Shown: positions 37,301 to 47,296 of the stretch, piece after piece | Layout of the letters: the number at the start of each line of letters is the position of its first letter | Numbering within the stretch: the stretch's first letter is position 1 | Origin: Carcinoscorpius rotundicauda | Taxonomy: Eukaryota > Arthropoda > Merostomata > Xiphosura > Limulidae | Reading direction: 5' to 3' | Assembly: GCA_011833715.1 (NCBI GenBank) | Contig: CM022397.1 | Span: forward strand, 16,079,493-16,143,492 | DNA: 64,000 nt | Made by a program: the position numbers and the translations under genes | The notes under the pieces: model-generated | What the model was told of the DNA's origin: nothing | The model's database searches: none | The model's input: only the letters and a program-made list of their open reading frames with translations

Positions 37301-40300
37301 TTTACATTAATTATATGAAGGAATATTGTTCACTTCAATAAAGCTACTACTACAACAGCAACAACAAAAAATCCTTACTGCAAATAAATGTGTTTAAATT
37401 CAAACTAAAGTCAAATACACAAAACCAAACAACTTGTTTCCAATCACTCATACTAATTACACTTTATTAGTATTTTAATGGTGGAGATAATTTTAAATAC
37501 CATGCCTTTCTTATCCAAGAACAACTAGTAAAATATTCAAGTCATAAGTTACTAGATCCATTTAACATTTTCTAGCAAATGGTTGAACTGCTACACCTAA
37601 ACAATACTTAAAACATTTTACTCTAACAGCAGAAAACTTAGCACACTGAGAATTTCTTCTTACGAGATCTAAATATTTAGTTGGCACAATAAAATTTGTT
37701 TATGAACAATGAAACTACAATAACAATGACTAACAAGACAAATTATTTAAACAAGCTGGCAAGTGTTTGTTGACCCTACATTTGATAAACTAGTTTCTGA
37801 AAATTCACTGCAACGTATGACTTTCAAATGTAACCAATTAGCACAGTATAAGTTTGAACTATAGATGAATAAGTGCACTTACTTTTCGCACAAATGCTCG
37901 TCTAATTGACTTCTCCGAGAAGTTCCAGCCAACAAGACCCTCATTATGATCATCATCAATAGAACCAGCAACATAAACTGGTGGATCAACCACAGTACTA
38001 TTGGTAGCCATGGTAGTAACATACACTGGCTGAGTGTAAGGAGGTGGTGCATCATGACCTAGTGCTTCAGTTCCACTCACTTGTTGTGGTGGAGCATATT
38101 CTAATGAAAGAGACAATGTAAGTATGTCAAAAAAATATTTTAAGTCTCATAAACTTATTTAGAAATATGTAAAACAGAATTATACATGTTACATCAACAA
38201 ATATACAACAAATGCTGGGTTTATAAAATTCTCATAAAGCTACATGAGAGCCATCTGCACTAGCTGTCCTAATTTAGCAGTGTAAAACAAGAGGGAAGGC
38301 ATCTAGTCATTACCACCAACTCTTGTGCAACTATTTTACCAACAAATAGCAGGACTGGCCATCACATTATAATTTGCCTATGGCTGAAAAGATAAGCATG
38401 CTTGGTGGGACAAGGATTTTAATCCACGACCTTCAGACTGCGAGTCAAGTGACCAAATCACCAGGCCAAACAAAAAGGGACTTCTTTTCTCTTTGAAAAG
38501 TAAAAATTTAAGCTTTCACTTCATTTTAAAGGAAAGTATTGATTCCCCTCTTCAAACTCCTGTAAAGTTTTAGCCTCCACTATTCTGATGGTAACTCATT
38601 ATACAAGTCAATAATACTGCAAATGACTACTTACTAAACCTTGGATAAATGTTAAATGGCACATTCAAGGGTACTGTGCAATACAAATACAAAAATGTGA
38701 CATAGTATTCTTCCAATTTGTAATAAATGCCATAAAACAGTGTTTATTTTCAACAACAATATTTCAGCAGTTTCAGACAAATATTCACAAGAATATTTAT
38801 GAGGAGAAACTCAGAATGTTAATCATATTTTCAACTTGTAACAAATCTGGATAAAATTGTAGTACCTGAGGATATTTATCATATTAAATGAGGGTAGTTT
38901 AAAAATGTCTTGAAAACCAACAAAACAAGTTGGAAATAGAAATATTAACTTAAATGTGTAGGGACTGGAGTAAATATACTAATAAAATATCAAACAAAAC
39001 AATTTATTCTGTATCCTGCTGGTTGGTGGTTTATGGCACAAAGCAACAAAGTTATCTGTACAAAACAAGTGGTAAAATCATAAAAGTAAAATAAATCAAT
39101 TAAAAACTAAACAATATCCTAAGATCACATAAAAGCCTCAAATAAAATTAAAAAAGCCAATGGCTCATAAAAATGTGAAAACATGATTAAGCTGGGTAGT
39201 GATACCATTGCCAATAACCGTGTCCATTATCAGGGACAAACCAGAAGAGCAAAAGAGGCAAAAGCAAGATGGCAACAGAGTCTTATAGTAAACATTATCA
39301 GGTTTGACCAATGAACTGCCAGACCAGAGAAGAATGAGATGGAGTTCTGCCTGTGTATCTCCTTCTCACAGTTTCCTTTTGTAACTAACACTTCACTTTC
39401 CTTCTAAAAAGTTTCAGACTTTCTCCATAATAATTCACTTTTCTGTTTAAAATGTTTGGCATTATGAGTTTTGATGTTTTAGACCACCTGATACTCATAC
39501 AGAAGTAAAAGAATACTTATGTAGTTTACAAAGATCAAATAACTACAAAATTCTGCAAATTTGTAGGCAATGAACTCAGTACAAAGGACTTGCAATTCCT
39601 TTGTTCACAAAACAATTCAATTCACATATATGCAACTTTTATTCTGAAATATCATAATGATTCTCCACCAGAGATTAACTTTGAAATTCTGCAATAAAAA
39701 CTCACTTTAAAAATAAAAAATATTTGGTAATTAATTTCATTAACAATAATAATAACTATACAAACTAATGTAAGTTATTTAAAAAAAAATTCTCCATTAA
39801 GGAAGCAATTTAGAAGAAAATATTACAAGACCCTATAATTTTGAAATTTTAGTGATGGCCTACTTTATAGCAGTTTTCATTTAGGCGTGATATAAAGCTG
39901 TTATTAACTTATTTCTTAATAAAAAGTGGAATACTTGTTTTTTTGAGAGGCTTAAATGTAATGAAACTTTGTTAGGAACTCCTCCTTATAACGTAGAAAA
40001 ATCTTACAAAGTTTCATTCAAATAAGACTCATAAAAACAGTGATGCACAACTACTGCAACTATGATGAAAAAAATATCAAATTTAAGATATGAACCAACT
40101 GCAAACAAATTAGGAAATACCTACACATACATTTCACAAAAAATATAATACGTTTATATGTTTTATTTACAACATCTGCTTAAGCTTTTTTGTTTCTGAA
40201 TTGTTGTTGTACTGAAAACAGTTTGAAAACATTGGTATACTAATTCACTTCTTTATCTCCAAAAAACGTAAAAGTACTAAAGCAAAACATCTTATACCAT

Positions 40301-42958
40301 ATCAGAATAATGTCAGAACAAAAGTTGACTATCATTGGAAAAGTTATTTTAATTGAGTTGGTGGACATTATTCAACATCCAAACATTCTAATGATAACAC
40401 ATTAGTTTATCTATTCCCTAATGTTTATTCAAGTTGCTTTCACTTGTACGCTGTTGTCGCTTGCATGAATAATATAAAAACAACCAGTACAACTTCACGG
40501 TTAAATCAATCAAACAACTGAATATATATTGTAACTAACATTGATGCAAATACTTCACTGGCACTCTACCACTGAAAACAGAAGTGGTTCACACCCATCT
40601 AAACAACCTATTATTTATCTCCAATATCCCACTTCAAGGCATTTGCTAAATTTACCATATTTTCATGATTGTCCAGAATTATACAAGATATGTTCAAAAA
40701 ATACGCGGACTGTTTGAATTGCACGGCTCCAGTTGTTTCTAGGGGAATCCGCTTGGTGTCGCTAGGTTTGTACAGGTCAGCTGATTACGACGCCATTTCC
40801 CAATTGCAGAAATATTCATTTGTGTATTAGCTGCACGGTTTTAAGTGAAGTGCGATTTTTTCGTTTAGTGGATTTCAGAATGAATGACCTGAAGGAGCAA
40901 CGACTTGCTGTGAAATTTTGTGTTAAACTTGGAAAATCTGCAACTTAAACTTTTGCTATGCTTAACATGGCTTACGGTGATGTTGCTATGAAGAGTACAG
41001 CATGTTTCAAGTGGCATGAATGTTTTAAGGATGGTTGACAGTCCATTGAAGATGATGAGCATCCTGGACATCCTTCCACGTCGACAAAATCAACACCCTG
41101 ATGCGAGCAAATCGACACCTGACTGTCAGGGAGCTTGTGAAGAGTGTGTAATATCAGTTGGATCTTGTTACAAGATTTTGACCGAAAAATTGAAGATGTA
41201 CCGCATTGCTGCAAAATTTGTGCCATGCAGAACTCGCGAGTTTTTGGCCAAGCACTCGATCACTGTTCTTCCCCACCACCCCTACTCACCTGACCTTGCT
41301 GCTTGCAATTTTTTCTTGTTCCCCAAACTCAAAAGACCCTTTAAAGGAAGAAGACTGGAGATGATTCACAAGATTAAGGCAAATGCGATGAAGGAGCTGG
41401 AGGACATTACAAAAGAAGCGTACCATGACTGTTTCAACAAGTGGAAACACCATTGGGATAAGTGTGTGCATTGGGGAGGAGAGTACTTTAAAAGGGTCCC
41501 AGACCTGTAACTTCTAAATAAAGTACATTTTGTTTTATGACGTCAGTATGCGTATTTTTGGAACAGACCGCATAGACCTACATCATGTGCCCTAACCAAA
41601 TTCCAAATTAAAGGTATTTAAAATATAAATTATAATAATATTTAGTTACTAATTGTAAATTGTTCTATAACTTTAAAAATGCAATAAAGTTTGCAAATTA
41701 TGACCCTTTAAATTATGCTGTATTCTTTATGATCTTCTCAAGCTCTGTCAATAAATAAACACAGAATTTAAAAAAATAGCAAAAATCATCAGAACAACTG
41801 AACAAAGGTTATTAAATGGTTGGCTTAAATAAGAGTAAACAAAGTTAGTATTACTTGTACTCAATTTTTAATTTCCATTAATACATCAGTTGCCAACTTA
41901 AAACACATAAAATAACTCAAAATATTAGATATTTTGCTAAAATTAATTATTGAACACAATTCTAATTGTGTTGTCATGTTCAAGCAAACAAAAATATACG
42001 TCATTTTCATAAAAACATTTTTCATAATGCACTTTTTAAAACTAATAATAACTCAATAACTTTGTCTATGGTAAATGATTAACTTTCAACCATATAACTA
42101 AATTATAACATGATAAGCTGGGGAAAACAATTTTTAAACATTATTTGGCTTATGTGAACTAACAAATTCTATTTGTTCCTGATAAAAGCCAATATAATCA
42201 ATACCAGCAATTTTCATGTGTCATTACACGTCAACATGTTGCAGGAAATTTCTAGGAGTGTCATGAGAAATAATTAAAAACATAAAAAAATCTCTACAAA
42301 GAATAATGCACATGGCCTTACATTCGTTGCAAAAATCAAGATAAGTAGGTTAGGATAAAATCAGTGAGAAGAAGTTTGAAAACCAGTTATTTATGCTACA
42401 AAAACCAAAGATGTCAATTGCTGACAGCATTAGCAACACTTATCCCTAAATCTTACTACTGTGAATGATAAATATTGTCTAGTACACAACCAAGAACTAT
42501 CAATTAGCTATAAGAACAAAGAAACAAAAATTCAAGGGCATGTATTATAAAGATATATTAAAAATATTTAGTGGAAACCCATTAGAGGAAACAACCTATC
42601 AGAATACACACACACAAAAAAATAGTTGTTTTATAATTGGCTGGCAAACTACATTGGTGTACAAGTACTCGTAAAAATTTGTACAATTTAGGCTCGTGGT
42701 TTCCTTACCTTCCAGCAACATTTTTAACATTATTTAATATTGTATCAACGTTCAACATAAAACAACACAATACACCTCTGTAAAGCTTCACACAAAAAGA
42801 ATTAAATCTTTAAACATACCCACTTGCTGAGGATATGGAGATGAATAAGGAGTGCTGTAATTGGCACTTTGGAAACCATAGTTGGACGAGTACTGAAAAC
42901 CTGATGGAGGAGGTTGAACTTCTTGACCATGATGTGAAGCACTTTTTTCATTCTGCAT
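22196..42958 (-). CDS. Lifeguard / TMBIM family membrane protein (BI-1 superfamily), 11 coding exons
   Basis: Coding exons on the minus strand: 42958-42820, 38100-37883, 34165-34101, 33678-33625, 33134-33084, 31539-31500, 26633-26596, 25544-25457, 25221-25132, 23743-23696, 22345-22196. All have GT-AG borders and compatible phases; together they encode 326 residues, normal for GRINA/FAIM2-type proteins. Residues 1-118 are cytosolic and rich in Pro, Tyr and Gln with a PPPY motif. Seven hydrophobic helices follow, starting after the family signature RRAFVRK at about 119. The C-terminal acidic residues of the BI-1 fold are present (AYDTQ; YLDVVYIF). Such proteins act in ER/Golgi membranes in calcium leak and cell-death control. 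Introns are full of transposons. The exact paralogue (LFG1 to LFG4) was not resolved. Confidence 0.92.
23545..23640 (-). repeat. Probable SINE family C relic in a Lifeguard intron
   Basis: GTCATCCCTAATTTTGAATT followed by GACTAAAG..TAACTATCCAACAGCTCCCAATAACT tracks an antisense family C body at low identity. Confidence 0.35.
23696..23743 (-). CDS. Lifeguard gene, coding exon 10 (helix 6)
   Basis: Forty-eight bases between TTTTAG and GTAAGT encode ILRTVYAALGALLFMA, matching the conserved VYAALGA of helix 6. Confidence 0.9.
24130..24372 (-). repeat. SINE family C relic in a Lifeguard intron
   Basis: Antisense order of body motifs is kept: CTCTGCTAGCTACCCATAAT, GAGGCAGCTAGCCAAC, ACCAACAAATAGTAGGATTG, AACCTGCAACC and AAGTCAAGCACTCTAACCAC. 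About a quarter of positions are changed. Confidence 0.7.
25132..25221 (-). CDS. Lifeguard gene, coding exon 9 (helix 5)
   Basis: Ninety bases in phase 0 between TTACAG and GTAAGA. Encodes FDFTTCGGVLCILCW and onward through helix 5 to FTYND; FDFT is a family hallmark. Confidence 0.9.
25457..25544 (-). CDS. Lifeguard gene, coding exon 8 (helix 4)
   Basis: Acceptor TTTCAG. Encodes LYDTQIVLIALGICASCC and then the conserved TLFSFHTK before GTAAAT. The SxQTK-like end is typical of the family. Confidence 0.9.
26596..26633 (-). CDS. Lifeguard gene, coding exon 7 (helix 3)
   Basis: Thirty-eight-base micro-exon between TTTTAG and GTAAAT encoding TCALTYLVGTIS. It is nearly 5 kb from exon 6, with Tc1 and Penelope remnants in the intervening intron. 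Confidence 0.87.
28601..28820. repeat. Penelope-like element terminus forming a long palindrome
   Basis: Arms 28601-28692 and 28694-28785 are inverted copies with a one-base centre at CTTCAG-T-CTGAAG. The right arm and the next 35 bases match the 3' end of the Penelope element at 62.97-63.1 kb (AGACTTTTGAAACAT, then AACAATCTATCA). Confidence 0.75.
28842..29335 (-). mobile_element. Tc1-type transposon, 3' half only
   Basis: The right terminal repeat begins TACTCTTCAAAAAACGAAAT. Minus-strand frames give VFQHDNARPHTARLTNVFLR, then WLSRSPDLNPIDHLWDELDQ, the Tc1 DDE_3 third-motif region. A shifted frame with an internal TGA then ends in VIDAYSGHTRY. The upstream part of the transposase and the other terminus are missing; sequence changes abruptly at about 29335. 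Confidence 0.85.
29336..30835. other. Unassigned sequence in a Lifeguard intron
   Basis: The first 400 bases look like a repeat by composition but match no family I could name. The rest is AT-rich intron. Confidence 0.35.
30840..31204. repeat. Penelope-like terminus plus 61-bp inverted repeat
   Basis: Opens with GACGAGAAACCCACTTGAAA and GAACAATGTTTCAACCTTCC, shared with the terminus at 18.8 kb. Then arms 30963-31023 and 31144-31203 are inverted copies (core CTGTCAGATTAGTTTTGACA) with only a few differences and a loop of 120 bp. Confidence 0.7.
31500..31539 (-). CDS. Lifeguard gene, coding exon 6
   Basis: Forty bases between CTGTAG and GTAAGT encode RRKWPVNFIFLIIF. This matches the family's basic loop and Pro-x-Asn start of helix 3. 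Confidence 0.88.
32242..32474. mobile_element. TTAA-flanked MITE (piggyBac-like)
   Basis: Termini CACTCCTACGAAAAA and TTTTTGTAGGAGTG are inverted repeats directly bounded by TTAA on both sides (32238-32241, 32475-32478). At 233 bp it has no coding capacity. A GGGGCCTATTAGGCCCC hairpin lies near the right end. Confidence 0.75.
33084..33134 (-). CDS. Lifeguard gene, coding exon 5 (helix 2)
   Basis: Fifty-one bases between TTCCAG and GTAAGT encode ITFPVVYIVLVCCKSV, the rest of helix 2, ending with an AG that completes an Arg codon in the next exon. Confidence 0.88.
   Translation of the reverse strand, partial: HNISCCIYSASVLQEC
33625..33678 (-). CDS. Lifeguard gene, coding exon 4
   Basis: Fifty-four bases between TTATTAG and GTAAGT. 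Encodes the loop KNVKAFVQKN and the start of helix 2 (YYIAIGA). Confidence 0.88.
34101..34165 (-). CDS. Lifeguard gene, coding exon 3 (helix 1)
   Basis: Sixty-five bases between TTTCAG and GTAAGT encode VYAILMSQLAFTLAIVALFV, the first membrane helix, ending in phase 2. Confidence 0.9.
34170..37880. other. Large Lifeguard intron without identified elements
   Basis: Parts of 34.35-36.9 kb are less AT-rich than neighbouring introns and may be old repeats. No coding exon, terminal repeat or SINE motif was recognised. Confidence 0.4.
37883..38100 (-). CDS. Lifeguard gene, coding exon 2
   Basis: Acceptor ATTAG, then EYAPPQQVSG, a PPPY motif, an acidic stretch (IDDDHNEG) and the family signature GWNFSEKSIRRAFVRK up to a GTAAGT donor, ending in phase 0. 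The start of the BI-1 domain coincides with the exon end. Confidence 0.9.
38217..38466 (-). repeat. SINE family C in Lifeguard intron 1
   Basis: Antisense body: CTCATAAAGCTACATGAGAG, TGTCCTAATTTAGCAGTGTA, ACCAACTCTTGTGCAACTAT, CACATTATAA and the degraded head CACGACCTTCAGACTGCGAG. Confidence 0.8.
38996..39400 (-). mobile_element. 3' end fragment of the I/Jockey-type LINE
   Basis: Antisense tail GCTGGTTGGTGGTTTATGGC, matching the 3' end of the LINE at 54.92 kb. Then an internally deleted part in which AACATTATCAGGTTTGACCA and GAACTGCCAGACC parallel 57.26-57.30 kb. Confidence 0.65.
40691..41565 (+). mobile_element. Internally deleted mariner transposon
   Basis: Inverted termini TGTTCAAAAAATACGCGGAC and, at the right, GTATGCGTATTTTTGGAACA. 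A degenerate transposase starts MNDLKEQRLAVKFCVKLGK (40880), breaks by stops, and jumps from the N-terminal region (SVGSCYKILTEKLKM) straight to the last-motif region HHPYSPDLAACNFFLFPKLK and the C-terminus. The central catalytic part is absent. A TA precedes the left end. Confidence 0.85.
42820..42958 (-). CDS. Lifeguard gene, coding exon 1 (start uncertain)
   Basis: The proposed ATG (42958-42956) opens a frame beginning MQNEKSASHHGQ and continuing into a Pro/Tyr/Ser-rich tail before GTATGT. Just after this ATG the strand reads ATATGCAG, which could itself be a splice acceptor. In that case the true start lies on an upstream exon and the protein would begin differently. Confidence 0.7.
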
Positions 42959-43188
42959 ATTTTCCAGTTAAATCAGTAAACACCTCAAAAACTCCTAGAA
43001 ATACTAAAGAAATAACAATTTATAGCACTGTACTCTTTAACAGTTAATTTATACAAGAGTTGCTATAAATATACATGTGAACTCCTGAAGGAGATGCAAT
43101 TAACTTAAAGAAGAGAAAGCTTGATAAACATATGAATGATAACTGATGATTTTGTATGTTATGGTTTAATGGATGGGAAGGCCAAAAT

Positions 43189-43770
43189 CAGATGTTTCCA
43201 AGCTATGGTCCATAGCCCCCTGGGATCTGCAGTAATACAACATATTTGTGAAAATACCATTTACTGAAAGAGTAATAAAATAAAATGCTAAGACTTTGTA
43301 AAACTAAATACAATATATATATATATATAAATCCCAAAATTATAATTTTAATTAACACAAATTGAATTATGTACATTAGCTGTGAGCCTGACACTTGCTT
43401 GCCAATCACCAAAAAAACTAAATGGTTGATTTCCAATTGGATTGATAACAAAATTGAAGTATAGAATTCAGATAATTGTGGTGCTGAATCTTCATTTGAA
43501 ACCATCACACATGAACCCAGAAATATGTAAAAATATTTCAAAGTAGTATTATTCTTCACACTAAAACAAGTCACAAGATTTTCAAGTTTTCCATATTAAA
43601 TTTCTTCAACATTCTGTTTTTAAACCTGGAATAAATCTGGAAAAGTTATAAAAATATGCATGTTATGCAACAGTTACACGTGAAAAAACTATTTTTAACA
43701 GGAGTTATTCAACCAATACAGTAAAGAAGTTCAATAGGGTCCACCAGTTGGCAAAGTTTGGGAACACTTG
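43189..43770. mobile_element. Short non-autonomous hAT-like element
   Basis: Imperfect termini CAGATGTTTCCAAGCTATGG and (minus strand) CAAGTGTTCCCAAACTTTGC; flanking octamers GCCAAAAT (43181-43188) and GCCAAGGT (43771-43778) agree at 6 of 8 positions, the hAT duplication length. No transposase inside. Located upstream of Lifeguard coding exon 1. Confidence 0.55.
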
Positions 43771-44339
43771 GCCAAGGTGAATTAACAGATTAATTTTTAT
43801 CCTTAAATTATACTATACAAACACACATATACTTCATATTTCATAACACAAGTCCTCCTTGTATCATTAATCGACTCAAAATATTCAGCTCTCAGAAATG
43901 TATTTCCTTTAAAAATGCAGCCTGCATTATTCAGTGCCCTGAAGACGTCTATATTCCTGTAGAAAGTTGCAATGACACAAATCTGTCTTCAGTGTGAAAA
44001 TTAGACAACTAAGTATATTGATTTTTGAAATCCAACTTAAAGATGAGCACAAATAACCACAACAATAAAATATAACAGATTGTCTCTATATATCTCATAA
44101 TTTTAAGGTCTTTCTATTTTAAAAAATTCATTCCAATATACATATGTATAATAAGAAATTTGCATATTATTTTTTATGCTACAAAAACAAAATACAACAA
44201 AACTAAGAATTATATTCATAATCTGTAAAAGCCAAAAAACATACATAGAGAGAGGGAGATACAGGCAATCATGAACGTAAAAAAGAGGTATATAAAAAAA
44301 ATATTGCATATGACAGCAAAGGCACTGCAAAAAGGTGTG

Positions 44340-45940
44340 TGGATTAAGGTGTCTCGAGACTAACAGCTGCAGTAATCAAAAACAGTAATTATCAGAAACT
44401 AATTCTGAATAGCTGAACATTTTCACTAATAATTACACCACCTGATTAAATTTAACAACCATAAATTAATTAATATCAATAATAATGACAGATAAGAACT
44501 GCAATATTTTAATTAGTTGAATAGTTGGAATAATCACAAGCAGTAACAATCAAGAACTAACTGTGATTAGTTTATCATTTTCGTGGCATTACTTATCGTA
44601 ATTTCAGTTAATCACTTATTTTAACTGATGTTGATTGCTGTAATCAATGCTTGTAGACAATCAACTGTATTGATTATCAAAGTTAATCTCTAATATTCAT
44701 CAGTGTTTTACAATGACTTGAAAAGAAAACTCCCCCTTTAGTGTTTATCTAGTTATTTACTGTACATAAAAGTATTAGGTTTGCTTAATTATAAATGTGG
44801 TTAAGGAACATAATTTTGTAATAATAACAATAATCATAAAAAATAGATAATAAACATAGGGATATGCTGTTGATTCTTCATTATTAAACTATACAATTAA
44901 AATTGTACTCAAGCTCACGATGTACAAACACTAAGTTTACTCACCAATTACTTTGCATGAATTTAAAATAGTAGAAGTGGTGGTGTTTATAAAATACTAA
45001 GAAGGTAATCAACATTTCACAATTCTTGAGACTTGTTTATTGTCAGTTATAGAAAACATTTTATAAAATATCTGATTACAACACTTCAACAGGTTAAATG
45101 GCATACCAATTACATGCTAAGTATATGAGAACCCCTACCAAAGCTTGAAAGACTGGAAAATAGTTTAAAAGATAATTCAAGCATTACTCGACATGTAAGA
45201 AGTGAGTGTTATTTGGTACAATTTTTCTCCAAGCTCAAACTAATCAATAAATGTTGAAAAGGAAGTTATGCTATCTTATGAAGGAAAGTTCTTTAAATTA
45301 ACCTTAGCTTATTTTGAACTATAAAAAAATTATTGTAGCTTAAGAGATGCTGAAATTAAACAGTCGGTAAAATTTTAAATGAACTTTTACTCACGATTTA
45401 TGTATTTTAATTTGATTTAAAACGTTCGTGTGTATAATGCAGATTATATTTTACAAGTATACTGACTGCAAGTCAAAACATATCTATGTATGCAAGTTAT
45501 CGGTTCAAATAGCTAGATATCACTTGAAGTTGGAAAACTGTGTACAATTTTGCATTCTATGTAGTAACATCAACAACAAACATGATCTTTTTCAGATAAT
45601 GCAGAGAATAAAACTTTGGTTTAGACCACACCAAATACTGCGCTATACTTAATACGTAAAGTAGGTGCGTTACTTTTAGATGTAGTAAAAACAAAAATCC
45701 ACTCAGAAAAATTACCTTACGCTGTCCACAATTTCAAAAACTAAATACTATGAACAAACTTAGTTACTCTTGAAAACTAAAGTAATTTAGTAACACGTAA
45801 CGAAATTTTAAGCTTTTCAGTATATTATGAAGCTTGAATTTCCAGCAGAGGTTAGGCCTAATAATATAAATTGCAAGTTTTCTTTTTACAAGCACTAACA
45901 AAATAAAAGACAATTTTAATTCATAGCTTTTATGTAACTT
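44340..45940. other. Unannotated stretch upstream of Lifeguard coding exon 1
   Basis: 44.34-44.71 kb is dense in TAAT/GATTA words; the remainder is plain AT-rich sequence without recognised features. Confidence 0.4.
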
Positions 45941-45948
45941 ACGCTTAC

Positions 45949-46023
45949 CTGATGTGTGTGAAAATACTGTCGAATTTAATATGGTAACAACATAAAACTT
46001 CAAACGATTTCTTTGATTCACGA
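45949..46023 (-). other. Possible 5' untranslated exon of the Lifeguard gene
   Basis: On the minus strand a strong donor (CAG then GTAAGC) ends at 45949, about 3 kb upstream of coding exon 1, in a region with few repeats. No coding similarity was seen. The 5' limit is arbitrary and the link to the gene is by position only. Confidence 0.3.
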
Positions 46024-46526
46024 CTCACTCAATCAAGCCACTCCTTCTAACACCCTCGCAACACTCTGCTATTACATAATGCTCCTCAGAACAAATTGAG
46101 AGATTGCACACCAGTGTAGTAACAAATACTTGTCTGTTTCGAACATCCACACTGACACATACAACCCAAAATATCTAGGATCCAGGCTTCAAATAGACAT
46201 TATCTCACTAACAACCAGTTCAAATGATAAATTGCTGTTTCGTGCGAGAGTATAATCATTTGACGGGTCTATATAAAACATGAAAAGTAACGCTCTACTG
46301 AAGAATCTGAGAAAACTCACTTGTCAAGGTTACACGTATTACAGTTTTTAAGCCTTTTCATCATATTTTGAAATACTTCGAGGAAACAGTCATCCTATTC
46401 CTAGTTAACGTATTGGGAGAATACTTAAAAAACATTGTTCTTTTTTAATATCATGAGTATTTTTTGTCATGAACAAGCTTAATTTGTTTTTAAAAAAGCA
46501 TGAACTTGAAACGAATGATTTAACTC

Positions 46527-46650
46527 TATCCGGTACCAAAGCGGTATGTCTACGGACCCACACTACTAAAAACCGGGTTTTGAAACGCCTGATATGCAAA
46601 GTACGAGTGCCTCATTGTGTAGCTTTGTGCTTAATTTTAAACAAACAAGA
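46527..46650 (+). repeat. SINE family A, degenerate
   Basis: CCGGTACCAAAGCGGTATGT head, AAAACCGGGTTTTGAAACGC B-box region and GTGCCTCATTGTGTAGCTTT core with TTAATTTTAAACAAACAA tail. Confidence 0.8.
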
Positions 46651-47028
46651 CTTCGTGTAACTTAAAAAAAAAAAAAAAAGATTTTTGACGTATTTTCCAA
46701 ATCCAAAAATCAAGGTATTGTTAAGTACTGATAAACGAATATGTTACATTAAAAGTAATGTAAGCATGGGGTCAAAAGAGGGATTTGTAGCTTGAGGCAA
46801 TAATGTAGACACAATTTCAGCATAATACGTTTTATATTTGTCCCTAATTATAAGTTTGGATATATAATTTTTGCATTTTGATACAACTTGGTTTTGTTGT
46901 GATTTTACGATCCTTATTCTCCGTTTTAAATTAACTTGTTCCTTAAGTTTTTTTGTTGATTTATGAAGAATATGTTTTAACATGTACGTTAATGTGTGTT
47001 AAATTGAATGTTACATGTTTTCCAACAG

Positions 47029-47284
47029 GGCCTGGCATGGCCAAGCGCGTAAGGCGTGCGACTCGTAATCGTCGCGCTAAACATGCTCGCCCTCCCAGCC
47101 GTGGGGGTGTATAATGTTACAGTCAATCCCACTATTCGTTGGTAAAAGAGTAGCCCAAGAGTTGGCGGTGGGTGGTGATGACTAGCTGCCTTCCCTCTAG
47201 TCTTACACTGCAAAATTAGGGACGACTAGCACAGATAGCCCTCGAGTAGCTTTGTGCGAAAATCCAAAACAAAACAAAAAAACA
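47029..47284 (+). repeat. SINE family C with promoter deletion and target-site duplication
   Basis: GGCCTGGCATGGCCAAGCGC head, then a jump from GACTCGTAATC directly to GTCGCGCTAAACATG that removes the B box. Body complete. Flanked by GTTTTCCAACAG at 47017-47028 and 47285-47296 (12 of 12). Confidence 0.93.
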
Positions 47285-47296
47285 GTTTTCCAACAG

